A DNA stretch of 64,000 nt from Ligustrum vulgare. Taxonomy: Eukaryota; Streptophyta; Magnoliopsida; Lamiales; Oleaceae. Within the stretch, counting starts at the first letter, position 1. Each line of letters starts with the position of its first letter. The stretch is taken from contig OY743170.1 of the NCBI GenBank assembly GCA_963555705.1, positions 26,970,862-27,034,861 of the forward strand, read 5' to 3'. A program made the translations under genes and the position numbers. The notes under the pieces are model-generated. The model searched no databases, was not told the DNA's origin, and saw only the letters and a list, made by a program, of their open reading frames with translations. Of the stretch, positions 46,345 to 58,624 are shown one piece after another.

Positions 46345-46891
46345 TTTAATATCGACTGAACTAAATAGAACGTGCACCATAATCTCCTACTATCTAAGAG
46401 TGACGCATCCTATATTGATCATTCATAACCTTCATGTGATTCTTGATATACCCGAACAACATTGTATTAGTAACTCCTTTCAAAGCAACATCCGATATCA
46501 TTAAAGTATGATTGTCCTCATATAAGGTACTATGATGATATCAAGTCAAATGATCAATTCCACTAACAAACATTAGAGATTAACCACCGACGCTCAGATA
46601 GTTATTCATGTGGAATCTCTGTTGTGGGTCTCCAATGTTTTGTTCTCTTAACAAAACATCAACGTGTTCATCTAGATATCTCTACATCTTAGTTTGTGAG
46701 ATCAGCTACTTACTTCTAAAGTGGGCAATGACACATTCGTTGGTCTATTTATAATAAAGATATATGTATCTCGGTATTACTTTACTATCAAGAATATTTA
46801 ATATTCAATTATAACTTATATCTTACAATCACAATTCCTTGTGATTAATAAGTTATAAAGATTTGAATCTACGAACTCTGATGACTTAATT

Positions 46892-46892
<1 letters not shown>

Positions 46893-46970
<78 letters not shown>
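46893..46970. repeat. (TAA)26 microsatellite
   Basis: Uninterrupted trinucleotide repeat in the solo LTR at 41787-47036. Confidence 0.97.
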
Positions 46971-47041
46971 TCAATTAAACAAAAATTCTGCCATATAATA
47001 AAATTGCATCAAATATATTAAATATTTGGTCAAACAATGTC

Positions 47042-48050
47042 GAACAATTGGACCTAGGACATATCACTTACAAAAAGAGTGTGACAAATGTGTTTATATC
47101 AAAAGATGTAGGAAATGATTATGTCATTTTTATTTCTTTATGTGATGACATGCTTTTTGTTGGTAATAATGATAAGATGATCAAATCTATTAAAAATATG
47201 TTGAATTCGAAATTTAACATGAAAGATATGGGTTTAGCTGATTTTATTCTTAGAGTTAAAATATCAATAACATCAGGTGGATTTGTTCTAAGTCAATTAC
47301 ATTATGTGGACAAGATTTTGGAAAATTTTAACAATGACGATTATGGCATGGCTAGAACACCAATAGATACAAGTCAGCATCTATCTAAAAATAAATGTGA
47401 GAGTGTCTCTCGTGTAGAGTACTCAAGAATGATTGGAGTTCTGATGTGCTTAATGAGTTGTACAAAAGACCAAATATAGTTTACACAATTAATAAATTGA
47501 GTAGATATACAAGTAATTCGAAGCTGATCACTGGAAAGGAATATTAAGAGTATTGAGATATTTAAGATTTACTCATAACTATGGGCTGCAGTGTACCTGA
47601 TATCCAGCAGCCATTAAAGGATATAGTGATACTAATTTGATATCTGATATGGAAGACTCAAAAATCTACTGGTGTATTTGTGTTCACACTGAGAGGTGCA
47701 TCTATATCATGGAAATCCACACAAAAAATAATTATTGCAAGATCTACAATGGAATATGAGTTTATAACTCTAGAAAAATGTGGTGAAGATGACGAGTGGC
47801 TACGCAACTTCTTAGAGGATACTCCAAGATAGTTAAAACATATGTCAGCAATTTCCATACATTGTAATAGTCATTCTACGATTGAAGTGGCACAAAGCAA
47901 CATTGAGAGTGGTAAGTCTAGACATACACGTTATAGACGTAATAATATCATAAAGAAACTACTCTCAACTCAAGTTGTATTTGTAGATTATGTGAGATCA
48001 AAGGATAACATTATAGATTCGGTAACAAAATGGTTAAATAGAGATTAGTT
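47042..48050 (+). pseudogene. pol: Ty1/copia RT C-terminal part and RNase H
   Basis: The frame 47048-47479 contains FISLCDDMLFVGNNDKMIKS, where the RT catalytic YVDD has been reduced to CDD by a codon loss, then KFNMKDMGLADFILRVKISI, HYVDKILENFNNDDYG and EYSRMIGVLMCLMSCTKD. RNase H follows with shifts and stops: GYSDTNLISDMEDSK, GASISWKSTQKIIIARSTME, WLRNFLED, HCNSHSTIEVAQSN and VDYVRSKDNIIDSVTKWLNR. This closes the copia polyprotein. Confidence 0.9.
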
Positions 48051-48602
48051 GGAAAATCACTGAAAGTAATGAGACTTAATCCCTTGGATGAATGGGATAA
48101 TACAATGAAAATCCAGCCTAGTTGACTCAAAATTCCAAGATCTAGGTTTGAATGGACAACCTAATGATGATCCTTATAAGAATAAAAGATAAGTATAGGC
48201 TATTAATGTTTTTATGCATTGGGGTCCAAGGGAAATAGAGTGGGATACTCTTAATTAAGAAATCACCTCTATGAGAGAGAAGTGAGGCCGCCTTTAAGGG
48301 AATTGCATTGGGAACAGTTCTTAGAAACTCACATAAAACTAGTCATATGTTCAAGTCCACGAACAAAAAGAAAAATGAGAACTAAACTATGTCAAGAAGA
48401 ATCATGTGTGAGGTATAATATTGTTTACACAAAAGGTAGAACAGTTCAAGGACATCGCATCTATTGGTCAGCTAATAAAGTAAATATACTTTCACAAGGG
48501 AATGTTCAAATGATAATACCTACATATTCTATACAGGTTTCGGACGTTGAGCATTATCACCATGTTTGTGGTGTCTTTATCAATTTCACTCACGTGGGAG
48601 AT
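48051..48602 (+). other. Copia 3' untranslated region and polypurine tract
   Basis: The region between the RNase H stop and the LTR has no family resemblance; a 132-codon frame (48282-48680) runs into the LTR and is probably chance. GTGGGAGAT just before TGTTGGAAAAAG is the copia plus-strand primer. Confidence 0.65.
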
Positions 48603-49722
48603 TGTTGGAAAAAGTCATTGAGAAAGTTTTGCTATGCCATGTTTGGCATGAATTTTTGCGGGACCCATTTTCCTTTGTGAAAGATGAAAGTTGACTTCAG
48701 TTTCCACATTGAGAACATCAAAATCATATATTCATATGCCCAAATTGATGCTTTAGTGAATTAGAAATTGAAGCTCAAAAGGGTGAGTTGGAAATGGTTA
48801 ATTGAATAGTAATTGACCTATCCCACATAGGAAAATCATGAGATTTTGGACTAGTTTATTATGGATTCACTTTGAAAGTGAGTAATTATGTATGACATAC
48901 AGGATCTTTCAACATGCATGCGCAGGGGGATTGCAAATCACGAACTGGAGTTAACTTCGGACCTTGAACTTTTTTGCTGGCATGACCTTCTTACACGAAT
49001 GTCGAACCAAACGAATACAAAATTAAACATATAGTATAATCTGCATTTTGTAATTTTATTTCTTTTATTTTCAGAATTAAGATTCTAGCTTTCCAACTGT
49101 TGTGTTAACTCCATATTAAATGTATTTAAATTGGTGTTAAAATTCTTTACACCTAAAATTGCTCCTTTAGTGATGCAGTTGAATGAGCAGTGCAGAACCA
49201 CGAATGTCGGACCGAACGAATGCAAAATTAAACATATAGTATAATCTGCATTTTGTAATTTTTTTTTTTTATTTTTAGAATTAAGATTGTGGCTTTCCAA
49301 CTGTTGTGTTAATTCCATATTAAATGTATTTAAATTGCTGTTAAAATTCTTTACACCTAAAATTTCTCCTTTAGTGATTCAGATGAATGAGCAGTGCAGA
49401 GCCACGAATCTCGGACTGAACGAATGCAAAATTAAACATATAGTATAATCTGCACTTTGTAATTTTTTTTTTCTTTTCAGAATTAAGATTCTGACTTCCA
49501 ACTGTTGTGTTAATTCCATATTAAATGTATTTAAATTGGTGTTAAAATTCTTTACACCAAAAATTGCTCCTTTAGTGATGCAATTGGATGAGCAGTGCAG
49601 AGCTTATATATTGATCTAATTATAAGAACACTTCAGACACGAATTTTAGCCATCTTCAACTCTGCTTAAAATATTTCCAGTTCCTTTGTATTCTGGTATC
49701 CTTGTTGGTTTTGTTCCGACAA
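48603..49722 (+). repeat. Copia 3' LTR with a 204-bp triplication
   Basis: It starts TGTTGGAAAAAGTCATTG and matches the 5' LTR remnant. Three tandem units follow (48994-49198, 49199-49402, 49403-49603), each starting cacgaatctcgg or similar and ending gcagtgcagagc. The right end is placed at TTCCGACA near 49722 by eye; the 5' LTR no longer has this part. Confidence 0.75.
48994..49603. repeat. Three tandem copies of a ~204-bp unit in the LTR
   Basis: Shared blocks include aattaaacatatagtataat, ctttccaactgttgtgttaa and attgctcctttagtgatgca. The units are about 95% alike. Confidence 0.92.
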
Positions 49723-49951
49723 TAGGTTAGTTCGTTACTGCAGTAGCTTTGTGCTAAGTTAGTGACTGATTCATCCTTTGTATCCTGGGAAGCATATGCT
49801 CTAATTTCCTCAATGTACAATGGTGAAGGAGTGGATATGTTTTAAGGAAGCCGTGATTTTTTAGATTCTGTATACACAACCTTAGTTTCCAAATTCATTT
49901 TGTACCTAATTTCCAGTTTATGGTTTAATAAAATTTATTCCTTAAATAGTA

Positions 49952-50226
49952 CTCCCTCTGTCCCATAAAGATATGCTCATTTTTCTTTTTAGTTTGTCCC
50001 AAATTATAGACCACTTTCTTTATTGAAAGCATATTAATGTCTTAATTTTCTATTATACCCCTATTTAATATGCATTGTTATCAACAAATAAGAACTATAA
50101 ATTAATTAATGTAGGGATATATTAGGTAAAATGTTTATAAATTTATAATTCCAACATATATTAATTATATTTTCTTAATCTTTGTGAAAATAGAAATGAG
50201 TCTATCTTTATGGGACGGATGGATCA
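49952..50226. mobile_element. Stowaway MITE
   Basis: The left end CTCCCTCTGTCCCATAAAGA and TATGCTCATTTTTC match the inverted right end (gaaatgagtctatcttta, tgggacgga). The TA before 49952 is the Tc1/mariner-type duplication. It is about 275 bp with an AT-rich core and no gene. Confidence 0.88.
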
Positions 50227-50281
50227 TACTGTTTGTTTTTATTTCATTTACAATATATTATATATATGTATATATTTCGCT

Positions 50282-51520
50282 AACAATTCTTTCATTCTTA
50301 GAGGTGTAGCCCACACCTTAGGGGCTCCCACTTGCCCTGCCCTTGTTTCACGGATTGCAGGTTTAGCTCCGAGGTTTCTCACATCTAGGTAGCTTACCTC
50401 TCATTCATTGGTCTTCAAAGCAGAAAAATCGGCACACCCGCACGCTGATGGGTAGGATGTAAGGAAAATACCTGCAATATGATCATATCATTAGAGAACT
50501 TCATGATAAAATAGACCAGCCTAACTATTTCCAACTTGCCAAATTGAATGGGGAGATAAGCATTTTCACTGCAAGACATTCTTCCCCATTCGAATCCGCT
50601 TACGTCCTAGTAGCGGGAAATGAGCTTCGTATCAACACGCACTCCTCAATTGCAGAATTAAACTTCACCATCCCCTCATGGATGAGCATTCACACAGTGG
50701 TACTCCCACACTTGCTTGTTGTAACTTGTACATACCACCTCCGACACCAACCTTCACCATTTTCCCCCATAAGCAGTAGTTCTTCGGTGGACGACCTCCA
50801 GCCGCAATGCCTCCAGTACATGTCAAAGCACATACCCACTACATTCTTCCTGGCCCTGTAAAATCCGCTCCACAAAACTCCCTCAAAGGCAATCGCACAA
50901 CGCTGCCCAGCACACCCATCTTCCCCATAACTTCCTTCTTCGTGTTCCGCTCGCTTGCTGACAGGATATGTGGCCCAAAATCTTTTCTTTGCTAGAATTC
51001 ATGTCATTGATCTCCATAAGACTAACAATGCATTCAAACGGTCATGCTCTGATACCAACTTTCACGGATCGTATGTTTAGCTCCCGAGGTTTCTCGCCTC
51101 TAGGTAGCTTACCTTTCATTCATTGGTCGGCAAGACAGAACAACTGGCACACACACACGCTGATGGATATGATGTAAGGGAAATACCTGCAATATGATCA
51201 TATCATTAGAGCACTTCATGGTAAAATATGTTAACCGCCTAGTTGTTTCCGACTTACTAAACCGAATGGGAAATAAGCATTTTCACTGCGTAACACTTGG
51301 ACTTAGGTGAATGAGGAAAATCGCAGGATATGCCTTCAAAGGTGCAGGGTGGGAGGTTTGCCTTTTTAACTTCGCTTATCAAGGGCATCATCCATTTTTT
51401 AGGATATGAACTCTCGCTAAGGCAATTACAAGCTAGGTTGATGACTTTCCACCTCACCCTTTCACCACTTGAAAATATGTCCTGGGGCAACAATTCTTTC
51501 ATTCTTAGCATAACCAAAAG
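50282..51520 (-). pseudogene. Coding-like fragment interrupted by the TRIM-like element (unknown protein)
   Basis: From 51517 downward the minus frame has no stop for about 75 codons and reads LRMKELLPQDIFSSGERVRW, ESSYPKKWMMPLISEVKKAN and LPPCTFEGISCDFPHSPKSK. It then meets the TRIM-like insertion and continues at 50345 as GRASGSP-like text to 50282. The composition is that of an ordinary globular protein. I do not recognise it. It may be an exon of a host gene or a captured piece. Confidence 0.4.
50346..51295 (-). mobile_element. TRIM-like element, 950 bp (TSD CTTG)
   Basis: Direct repeats of about 235 bp (50346-50578; 51060-51295) share TTTCACGGAT, gtagcttacct and cctgcaatatgatcatatca. 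The right repeat is preceded by tgctctgataccaa, the reverse of a Met-tRNA primer site, and the left is followed by ttcttcccc, a reversed purine tract, giving minus orientation. CTTG flanks both sides. The 480-bp interior has no gag or pol; its minus frame (50690-50875) has no recognisable domain. Confidence 0.75.
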
Positions 51521-51539
51521 AGGAAATAGTTACACTTCT

Positions 51540-52081
51540 GTTCATTTAGCCCCCTACACCTAACCTACAACAATTGGTCGCCTCCTGTCAATAAAAGTGA
51601 TCACTCTCAATGACTAGGAATGAAGATTTAGCACATTTCTTGCACGGTTAACTATGAATAACCATGCGAATTATAAAAATAGCTGTTATATTGACTCTAT
51701 TGTCAAAATAAAGCAACATTTTTCTTTGTCTTTATAAGTAAAAAAGTAACTTTTAAATTATTTTTGATATTTGCCTGGTTATTACAAGGATATTATTACT
51801 ATAGAAGGGCCACAAAATAACTGATTACTCTCAGCTCCCAGGTAATTTATATGTAGGGACAGTACGCTGATAATGGAGATTAATTAGTCATAATGAAAGC
51901 AAATACAATGATCATAGGGGCAAAAAGTGGGTCAATTTATGTAATAAACATGTTTGATTAGCCAGTAGTGGGAGATAAATTCCAAAATAACATTTGGCCT
52001 TTGTTTGTTTGATGCAGTTAAAAATCAAAATTTTAATAGTAAATTTTAATAAAAATGGATGAAATGTATGTTTGGAAAATT
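51540..52081. other. No gene seen
   Basis: AT-rich DNA. Short similarity between 'ttttaataaaaatgga' (about 52043) and the region right of the copia element (59805-59820, inverted) hints at an older MITE split by that element; too weak to name. Confidence 0.4.
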
Positions 52082-52086
52082 TTAGG

Positions 52087-52656
52087 TGTTGGGAATTACA
52101 CACAAATTTTCTCTCTAATTAACCCCACATGAATTTTTTATGTTCAAGAAATAATAAGCAAACCAGAAAATAAGTACGAACACAGAAATTTACGTGGTTC
52201 CACAACTTGACTACGTCCACGAACCCTCACCAAAACTTTTTACTATATAATAAATTATTACAATTATATATAATTTGCATTCACCAAACCCCCAAGTACT
52301 ATAGAAAAAATAACCAAATTTTACCACATCTACTAATTTCTACTTCTTTCTGCAACCCACAAAGAATCCAAGAAAAAGTAAGATGCTAGACTAAAATTTT
52401 CCTCACAATACTCTCTAACCAATGTGCAATTAATTGACTCCTCAATACATATATTTATAAGTAAATATAACCCAAAAACGTGTATTACTTGTACCCCAAG
52501 ATATTTTATTGTTGAAGTAGAATAATCAGAATAAGGAAAGAAATTCATGCCAAAAAAATTATCTTCTTTTTCTTTGCACCTTTAACTTGGTCTCCAAATT
52601 AACCACTTTAACAAGAAAATCAATTATCCAAAATATTTTTGGGTCAAAACCCAACA
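52087..52656 (-). repeat. 3' LTR of the gag-only copia element
   Basis: Its partner is 59192-59759; the two differ by scattered substitutions only. Confidence 0.9.
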
Positions 52657-53039
52657 ATCTCCACATTGCCAAAAAATGGGTAAACAGGCAAGCATTTAAC
52701 ACTTTGACGATCCCATATTCCACCATATGATTATAACCAGCACTCAGAATTATCAACAACTCCAAGCTTTTCATTGACTCATGTCGAAATAAACCTTGCT
52801 GAAAAATTATGGTGCAACCCCCATGTTTGGCTTTCCTTGGGAGCTCATCAGCCATCGACATCTATTTCACAACACCCTTGCATTAACGTCAAACCAATGC
52901 CCGTGTGCGTCATGTACCCGCCAGAAAGAACACATCCTCTATAATGGCAACTGGATTCATGCCATAAGGAAGTCTCATCTTACTAAAGTACATCGTCACC
53001 ACCCTCCATTAGGAGAGTCGTATTTTCCACCTCCAAGCA

Positions 53040-53745
53040 GTTAGCTGACTCTGCTCCACATTTTGGACAATTTCTTCTCACGTGACTAGATTTACCACAG
53101 TTCCAACACATTACCTTCTTCTTCATGAAGTTACCTCTCTTCCACTTTTCAGTAACAAGCAAAGCATTTTCAGATGAACTATCACTTCAACCTAATCAAC
53201 TTCTGAAATTCCCACCGTTCCCTTCTCATACATCAAAATCAGCATGATGTGCTCAAATATGAATGGAAAAGACCAGATGAACCTCATTTTCATCATCAAT
53301 CTTAACTCCAGTAGATTCCAATTCAGAAACAATCACATTGAGAACACTAAGATGGTCTAAGATTTTCGTACATGCATTCATTCTCAAAGAATGAAACCCC
53401 TCATTCAGATACAAGTTATTTGACAAGCTCTTCATCTAATACAACTCTTCCAGTTTTCGCACAGTTCCTTCACAGTAAATATCCCATAAATATTTGCAAG
53501 AACATATTTTGCCAAACAAAGTTGTAACATGCTAGCAGCCTTCAAATCTCAATCTTCCCAATCTTCACCACTCGTGCTGGATTCAGTTTCTTTGTCAGAA
53601 CTCGGGGTTGATTTTTCCTTCAAAGCTTCCTCCAGTCCCGTCTGAATCAATTCATCCATGACTTGTATTTACCACAAGCCAAAATTGATCTTCCATTTAA
53701 ATTTCTCCATGTTGTACTTTCTAAACATATTTTCTTTTACTCCAA
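53040..53745 (-). pseudogene. gag: Ty1/copia gag, frameshifted
   Basis: Reading down from 53712, the frames give FKWKINFGLW, DELIQTGLEEALKEKSTPSS, LKAASMLQLCLAKYVLANIY, then MKSLSNNLYLNEGFHSLRMN and ELESTGVKIDDENEV, the UBN2-type copia gag. The zinc knuckle CWNCGKSSHVRRNC is intact near 53070-53115. After it comes about 380 bp with no protease or polymerase motif before the LTR. Stops and one or two shifts break the frame. Confidence 0.85.
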
Positions 53746-54074
53746 AAATCTTCGTGTTGACCTATGGTTAACTTAACCTTATTGTTTTGATCATAACAAA
53801 CGAGAATATATTGTTTTATTAACAAGTGTGTTTCAAGTATTTCATTAATGATAAATATTCAAAGCACTCAATGTTCAAATCGTCTCTTAAATATATAAAT
53901 CAAAACTATGTGATCAAGTACATGAAACGCAAAGAAGATCAAGAAAGAATCTAAGATATTCAAGATCAAGATTCAAGTCGGAAAGCATAATGTGAAGATC
54001 AAGAATTCAAGTATACAAGATTAGAGTTCAAGTTCAAAAGTTGATTTAACCTATGTAAAGGTATAACACTCTTA

Positions 54075-54249
54075 GCCCTTGTTTGAGCCCCATTATTTCT
54101 CATTATTTTTACAAATTTTTTCTACAATAATCAATTTCAACCATCCAAAAAAGTCAAGCCTACAATTTTTTACTTTTCAAACCACTTTTTAACCATTAGA
54201 TTTCCAAAATCCAAATTATAAATTGAAATAATGGGGCTCAAACAAGGGC
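54075..54249. mobile_element. Tourist-like (PIF/Harbinger) MITE, 175 bp
   Basis: Perfect inverted ends GCCCTTGTTTGAGCCCCATT and aatggggctcaaacaagggc, with TTA on both sides (54072-54074; 54250-54252). The three-base TTA duplication is the PIF/Harbinger signature. Confidence 0.9.
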
Positions 54250-54521
54250 TTAATCTTTAGCGATTAAATCCAACGAGCTCGAAAATAATTTTTATGCATC
54301 AAGAGACTTACTTGAAAATTCGTCACTTGCATAAAATATTTTTATCTAAGTCAATATTGCTTTTCAAAGGTTATTTGATCTTAAATCATGATTATACTAT
54401 GTTAAACCATTTTGAAAATCAAGTTAGAAACCTAAAAAACGCATTTTCATGTTTTTCAAAAGTTAATTTTCGGTCAACCGAAAATGGTCAACTAAAACTC
54501 CATCGATTGAAAATGTGTAAT

Positions 54522-57500
54522 TGTAGCGCCCCGAGTTCCGTATACCCGATTCACTACGTCATTTTCTGTCTAAATTTTTCGAATAATATTTTTGCGGAAG
54601 AAATAATTGAAATTCATTTTTGGCAACATTAAATAAACTGTAATGGCCGATAAAATTGAAACATTTATGAAACCATTTGAAATAGTAAATCGAACCATTA
54701 ATTTTGTAAAGAAATTGACAATGTCATAATTTCTCAAATAAATGAACTTCTCTAAATTATTCGATTGTTTGGAAAAATAGGGAAATCATTAACGTCAAAC
54801 TTTCAACCGTTTAACGATTATTGCCACCATCATTCATCGCTCGCCACCGTCTCCGAAATCTGCAAAACTGTTAAAAAGTAGGGTGAGTATTTCATGGGGG
54901 AAATACTCAGTAGACTCATCGCAAATTAATTTAATTTATATGATTAAACACATAAATCCCGGCTCTTTATAAAACGGGCATTGATAGAGCTTCTTTATAA
55001 AACGGCTCTTGATAAAACTCATATTGTGCATTACAGCACGGGACATATTTTGCAAATCATAGGCTCTTTGAAAATAGCTCTTTGAAAACAGCTCTTTGAA
55101 AACCATATACTTATAAAAAACATTTTAATTATGCCAAGCATAATTTCTTTTGAAAGCATAACATAAGATAGGATTGAAATCCTCATAAACATAGGGAGAC
55201 ACAAGAACTTTACCGAACTTAGGTGGCAAGAATTCTTATGCAGTAAAATCATAATAACAGTAAGTATACCAAAACATAATTCTTGAAATTCATAGGGATC
55301 ATTTCCATCATAACATAAGATAGGATCGAAATCCTCATAAACATATGAGACAGGAATTTTACCGAACTTAGGTGGTAAATCCTCATAAACATATGGAAAC
55401 ATAGGAATTTTACCGAACTTCGTGGCAAATCCTCATAAACTTATGGAGACACAAGAATTTTACCGAACTTCGTGGCAAGAATTCTTATGTGCATAGCAAT
55501 GATCCAAAACATATAAAACATTATCGTAAAAACATAGGGTATATTTACTTTTCATAAAAACATAAGGTATATTTACCTTTCATAAAACATACTTAATTTT
55601 CTTGAAAATTGACTTTCACAAGTCACATGACATTTATATGAAATCATAATTTAAATCAATTAATAAGTGCGAGTCTACCTCAAATCCGACGAGTGCAAAG
55701 TTGAGCGGGAATGACTTCAATTTCTTTAAATTCTCCGTACGCTTCGTCTTAGCCAATAAGTCACTTTAGTCTATCGAATATATAGTTCAAAATGATAAAT
55801 TATAATTTGAGGACTAAAATTGATGTTTTGAAAGTTGAGGGACTAAAATGAATACTTTTGAAAGTTCAGGGACTAAAATAGATATTTTGAAAGTTGAGGG
55901 ATTAAAATGAATACTTTGAAACTTGGGCTTAAAATCAAATAAAGTAAATCAGCAAGGACTGAATTGATCAGATTTTTAAAATGAAAGGGCAAATTAAAAT
56001 CATTTAAAACTTTGGGAGTGAAATGGATAACTTTAAAAGTTGGGGACTGATTTGAAAAACCTTTAAAGTGAAAGAGGCTGATTTGAAACATTTTAAAACA
56101 TAGGGACTGAATTGAAAGGCTTTAAAACTTCAGGGACTAAACTGCAGATTCTGAAAATTAATATAATATATCAGATCTTTATCTTCTCTCTCTCTCTCAC
56201 AACTCGTTCACGATCAACAGAGAGGAGAGAAAGGCGAAAGATAGAGAGAAGAAAATGGCGATCGGCTGTCTTGGGTCCGAACGGTGATTTCGCCGGCGCA
56301 ACACCGGCGCTGGGTACGGGGAGTGGCGATGGTGCAATTAGGATAGTTTCTGGGCTGATTTGGGGGCGATTTAAGGTGAAACCGAAGCTAGGGTTCGCGG
56401 TTCTTCCGGCGAAGGGAGCGGCGCTTGAGGTAAGTAATTGGCTCCATTGATTCTTGGGTTTTGATTTTGGTTTTGGGTGAGGATTTGGATTTGATTTGTT
56501 GGGGATTGAAGTTTGGGTAGTGGCGGTGGTGTCTGGTGGTGGAGATGATTTCTTGAATTGAGCAGTGAATTGGTTGTAGGCTGGAACCTGGTTAGTGGTG
56601 GTTGAGTTTTCTGCGATTTGATATTGAAGGAAAAGTTGTGAATTGCAGAGGATGGTGATTGAATTGGAAATGGCTTTCGGCTATGCAGGTGCTGAGATGA
56701 TGATGTTTATATATATTGTATTGTGAAATCTAGGTATATGGAAGTGTGAGTTGTGCCATGTGTATTGAAATGAAGATGGGGTAGATTCATAAATGAGTTG
56801 GAATGAGTAGGCAGTTGCTCCATTATTAAAGATGGAGGTGGAGTTTGGCTTGTAAATGAGGTGGGGTTGATGATGATAATGATGAAGATGCTGATGTTTC
56901 AAAGAAAAAGAGAAAAATAAGAAACATGATTAAGGGAATATGCTTTGATAATAGTCGTGTGATGATTGCAGAGGAATTGATACTGGAGTTGCTGAAACCA
57001 TGGTTTGGTAGAGAGGTCAACTTGGGTTGATGGAGATGGTGCAGTGTAGCGGTTGAACTGTGGTTTTATGAATTGGCTGTGAATTGATTTCTTGGAAGTG
57101 TGACAGAGTCATGTGATGATGATGATTGGTGGTGCTGCAGGGGTGGTGACGGTTGTGTAGTGATTGTGGCTGCAAATGGTTTGAAGAGTGCTGGTTGCCG
57201 GTTTGTGATCTGTGTGATGGTTGTATTGTTATAAGGATGGAAAAGACTGATTGGGTGAAGGTAGTATACTGAAAGCTATAGCTTTCGCCGTTAAGATGCT
57301 GAGGATAATTGTTTAATTAGTGTTGGTGGGTGATTAATGAGGTGGAAAGGAGATGGTGTTGGGACAAAATGATGATGGAGGAGTGGAAAAGAAAAGTAGA
57401 AAGGGGAAGCTATCATGGGGAATAATTTTGTTTAAATGATGAATTTGGTGTAAAGATGAAAACGTGGATGAAATTAGATTTAGGATAATTAACTAAAAAT

Positions 57501-57865
57501 TTGACTACTTTGATTTGAAAATGTATTTAAAACTGATATATTTTGGACTGAAAAATACATTTGAGAATAAACAAATTTTGAAATAAAATTGAAATACGTA
57601 TTTGGACTTGAAATAATTTGAATAAGGATCATTGGGATATTTTAATAAATTTGGAATTCGAAATGATTTTGAAAATAATACTTTGAATAAATAATTAAAA
57701 TAACATAATTTTAGAAATTCGGATTTTAATTTAAAATCGAACAAATTCGATATTTCTTGACTTGGCTAGACGAATCCGTCGCGGCATTAATTTCAAAATA
57801 ATAGCGACACAATTTTCTAAATATTAAAATAATTATTAATTGCGTAAAAATTCTGGGTCGCTACA
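54522..57865 (-). mobile_element. Solo long gypsy LTR, 3.3 kb (TSD GTAAT)
   Basis: In plus view it runs from TGTAGCGCCCCGAGTTCCG to TGGGTCGCTACA and is flanked by GTAAT on both sides (54517-54521; 57866-57870). It is a relative of 30014-32827, sharing 'aaatactcagtagactcatc' and 'ttgaggtaag', hence minus orientation by analogy. It includes four tandem 'cctcataaacata..gaattttaccgaactt' units (55140-55500) and 'gggactaaaat' repeats (55800-56150). Confidence 0.88.
55170..55490. repeat. Irregular tandem repeat in the long LTR
   Basis: The phrase 'aatcctcataaacatatgga' followed by 'acagraattttaccgaactt' and 'ggtggcaa' occurs four times with spacing of roughly 55-150 bp. Confidence 0.75.
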
Positions 57866-58624
57866 GTAATGGCTATATGCATATTTCCGTCGACCGAAAC
57901 TTTAAAATTAATCAACCGAAAGTTGTTGAGAGCTTTTTTTCGTCTATAAATAAGTCTTTCTCTTGTATTTTTTTTTAACAACTAAGAGGAAATTTTAGAA
58001 AATATTTTTTATGAAAAAATTATTGTTTTTACTTGATTTATATTTATCTATTATTATTAGAATACTTTGATTGATCCAACTTTGTTTTATCAAAATTCAT
58101 CAAAGTTTTTTTAAAGAAAGTTTTTGTGAAGATTCTTGGTTTTACATTGTATAAATTTCCTCAACATCTTTACATTATATATTGGAATTGAAGTGTAAGT
58201 CTCTCTTTGTTCTAAATTTATTTTAATCTTTTAAAATAGAGAAATTCCAATTAAGGAATTTTATTATTTGTGCTACATTTTTCATAATTATTTGATTCAT
58301 CAAAGTTCCATTACCTAAATACTTTGAGCTTAACTTATTGTTAATTATTCAAGTGTGACATCTCTTGGTACTTAATTTGATTCAATATTTTAACAAGAGA
58401 TTATTTGAAAAACTTTGTTTGATGGCATTGAACTTTTCATTATAATTTTCATCAAAGTTTTTCTCTAACACTCGAGCTTAATTCATTACTATCTATTGAA
58501 GTGTTAGCCTAACTCTCTCGGTACTTAATTTGAGCATATCATTTGTCAAGATAGTTATTTCAATTGTAAATTCAATTCATTATATCTTGTAGTTTCGAGA
58601 GTCTTGTGAAAACTCGATTGTTAG

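Larger units (their letters stand above)
41787..47036 (-). mobile_element. Solo LTR (about 1.2 kb), interrupted (TSD ATGTC)
   Basis: Flanks are ATGTC at 41782-41786 and 47037-47041, and the copia RT resumes after removal. In minus orientation it begins TGTTTGACCAAATATTTAAT. The own sequence is 41787-42311 plus 46350-47036; the rest is a nested gypsy-type element. It carries a (TAA)n tract at 46893-46970. The other end (AATATTATATAAT region) lacks the usual CA, so the exact boundary may vary by a few bases. Confidence 0.7.
15299..49722 (+). mobile_element. Ty1/copia element (Tork-like), heavily interrupted
   Basis: Pieces of a single copia element occur in order on the plus strand: 5' LTR (15299-15757), gag (15758-16293), protease and integrase start (16997-17789), integrase end and RT start (40558-41786), RT end and RNase H (47042-48050), purine tract and 3' LTR (48603-49722). 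Each break is explained by an insertion with a target duplication, and the reading order resumes exactly. It carries many stops and is long dead. The gag-protease-integrase-RT-RNase H order defines Ty1/copia; similarity to TNT1-type proteins suggests the Tork lineage. Confidence 0.85.

Noticed and set aside
48282..48680. 132-codon frame after the copia RNase H
   Set aside because: It overlaps the 3' untranslated region, purine tract and LTR start and has no homology I recognise.
51990..52081. MITE split by the gag-only copia element
   Set aside because: Inverted similarity with 59765-59840 is limited to AT-rich words; no clean terminal repeat or duplication.
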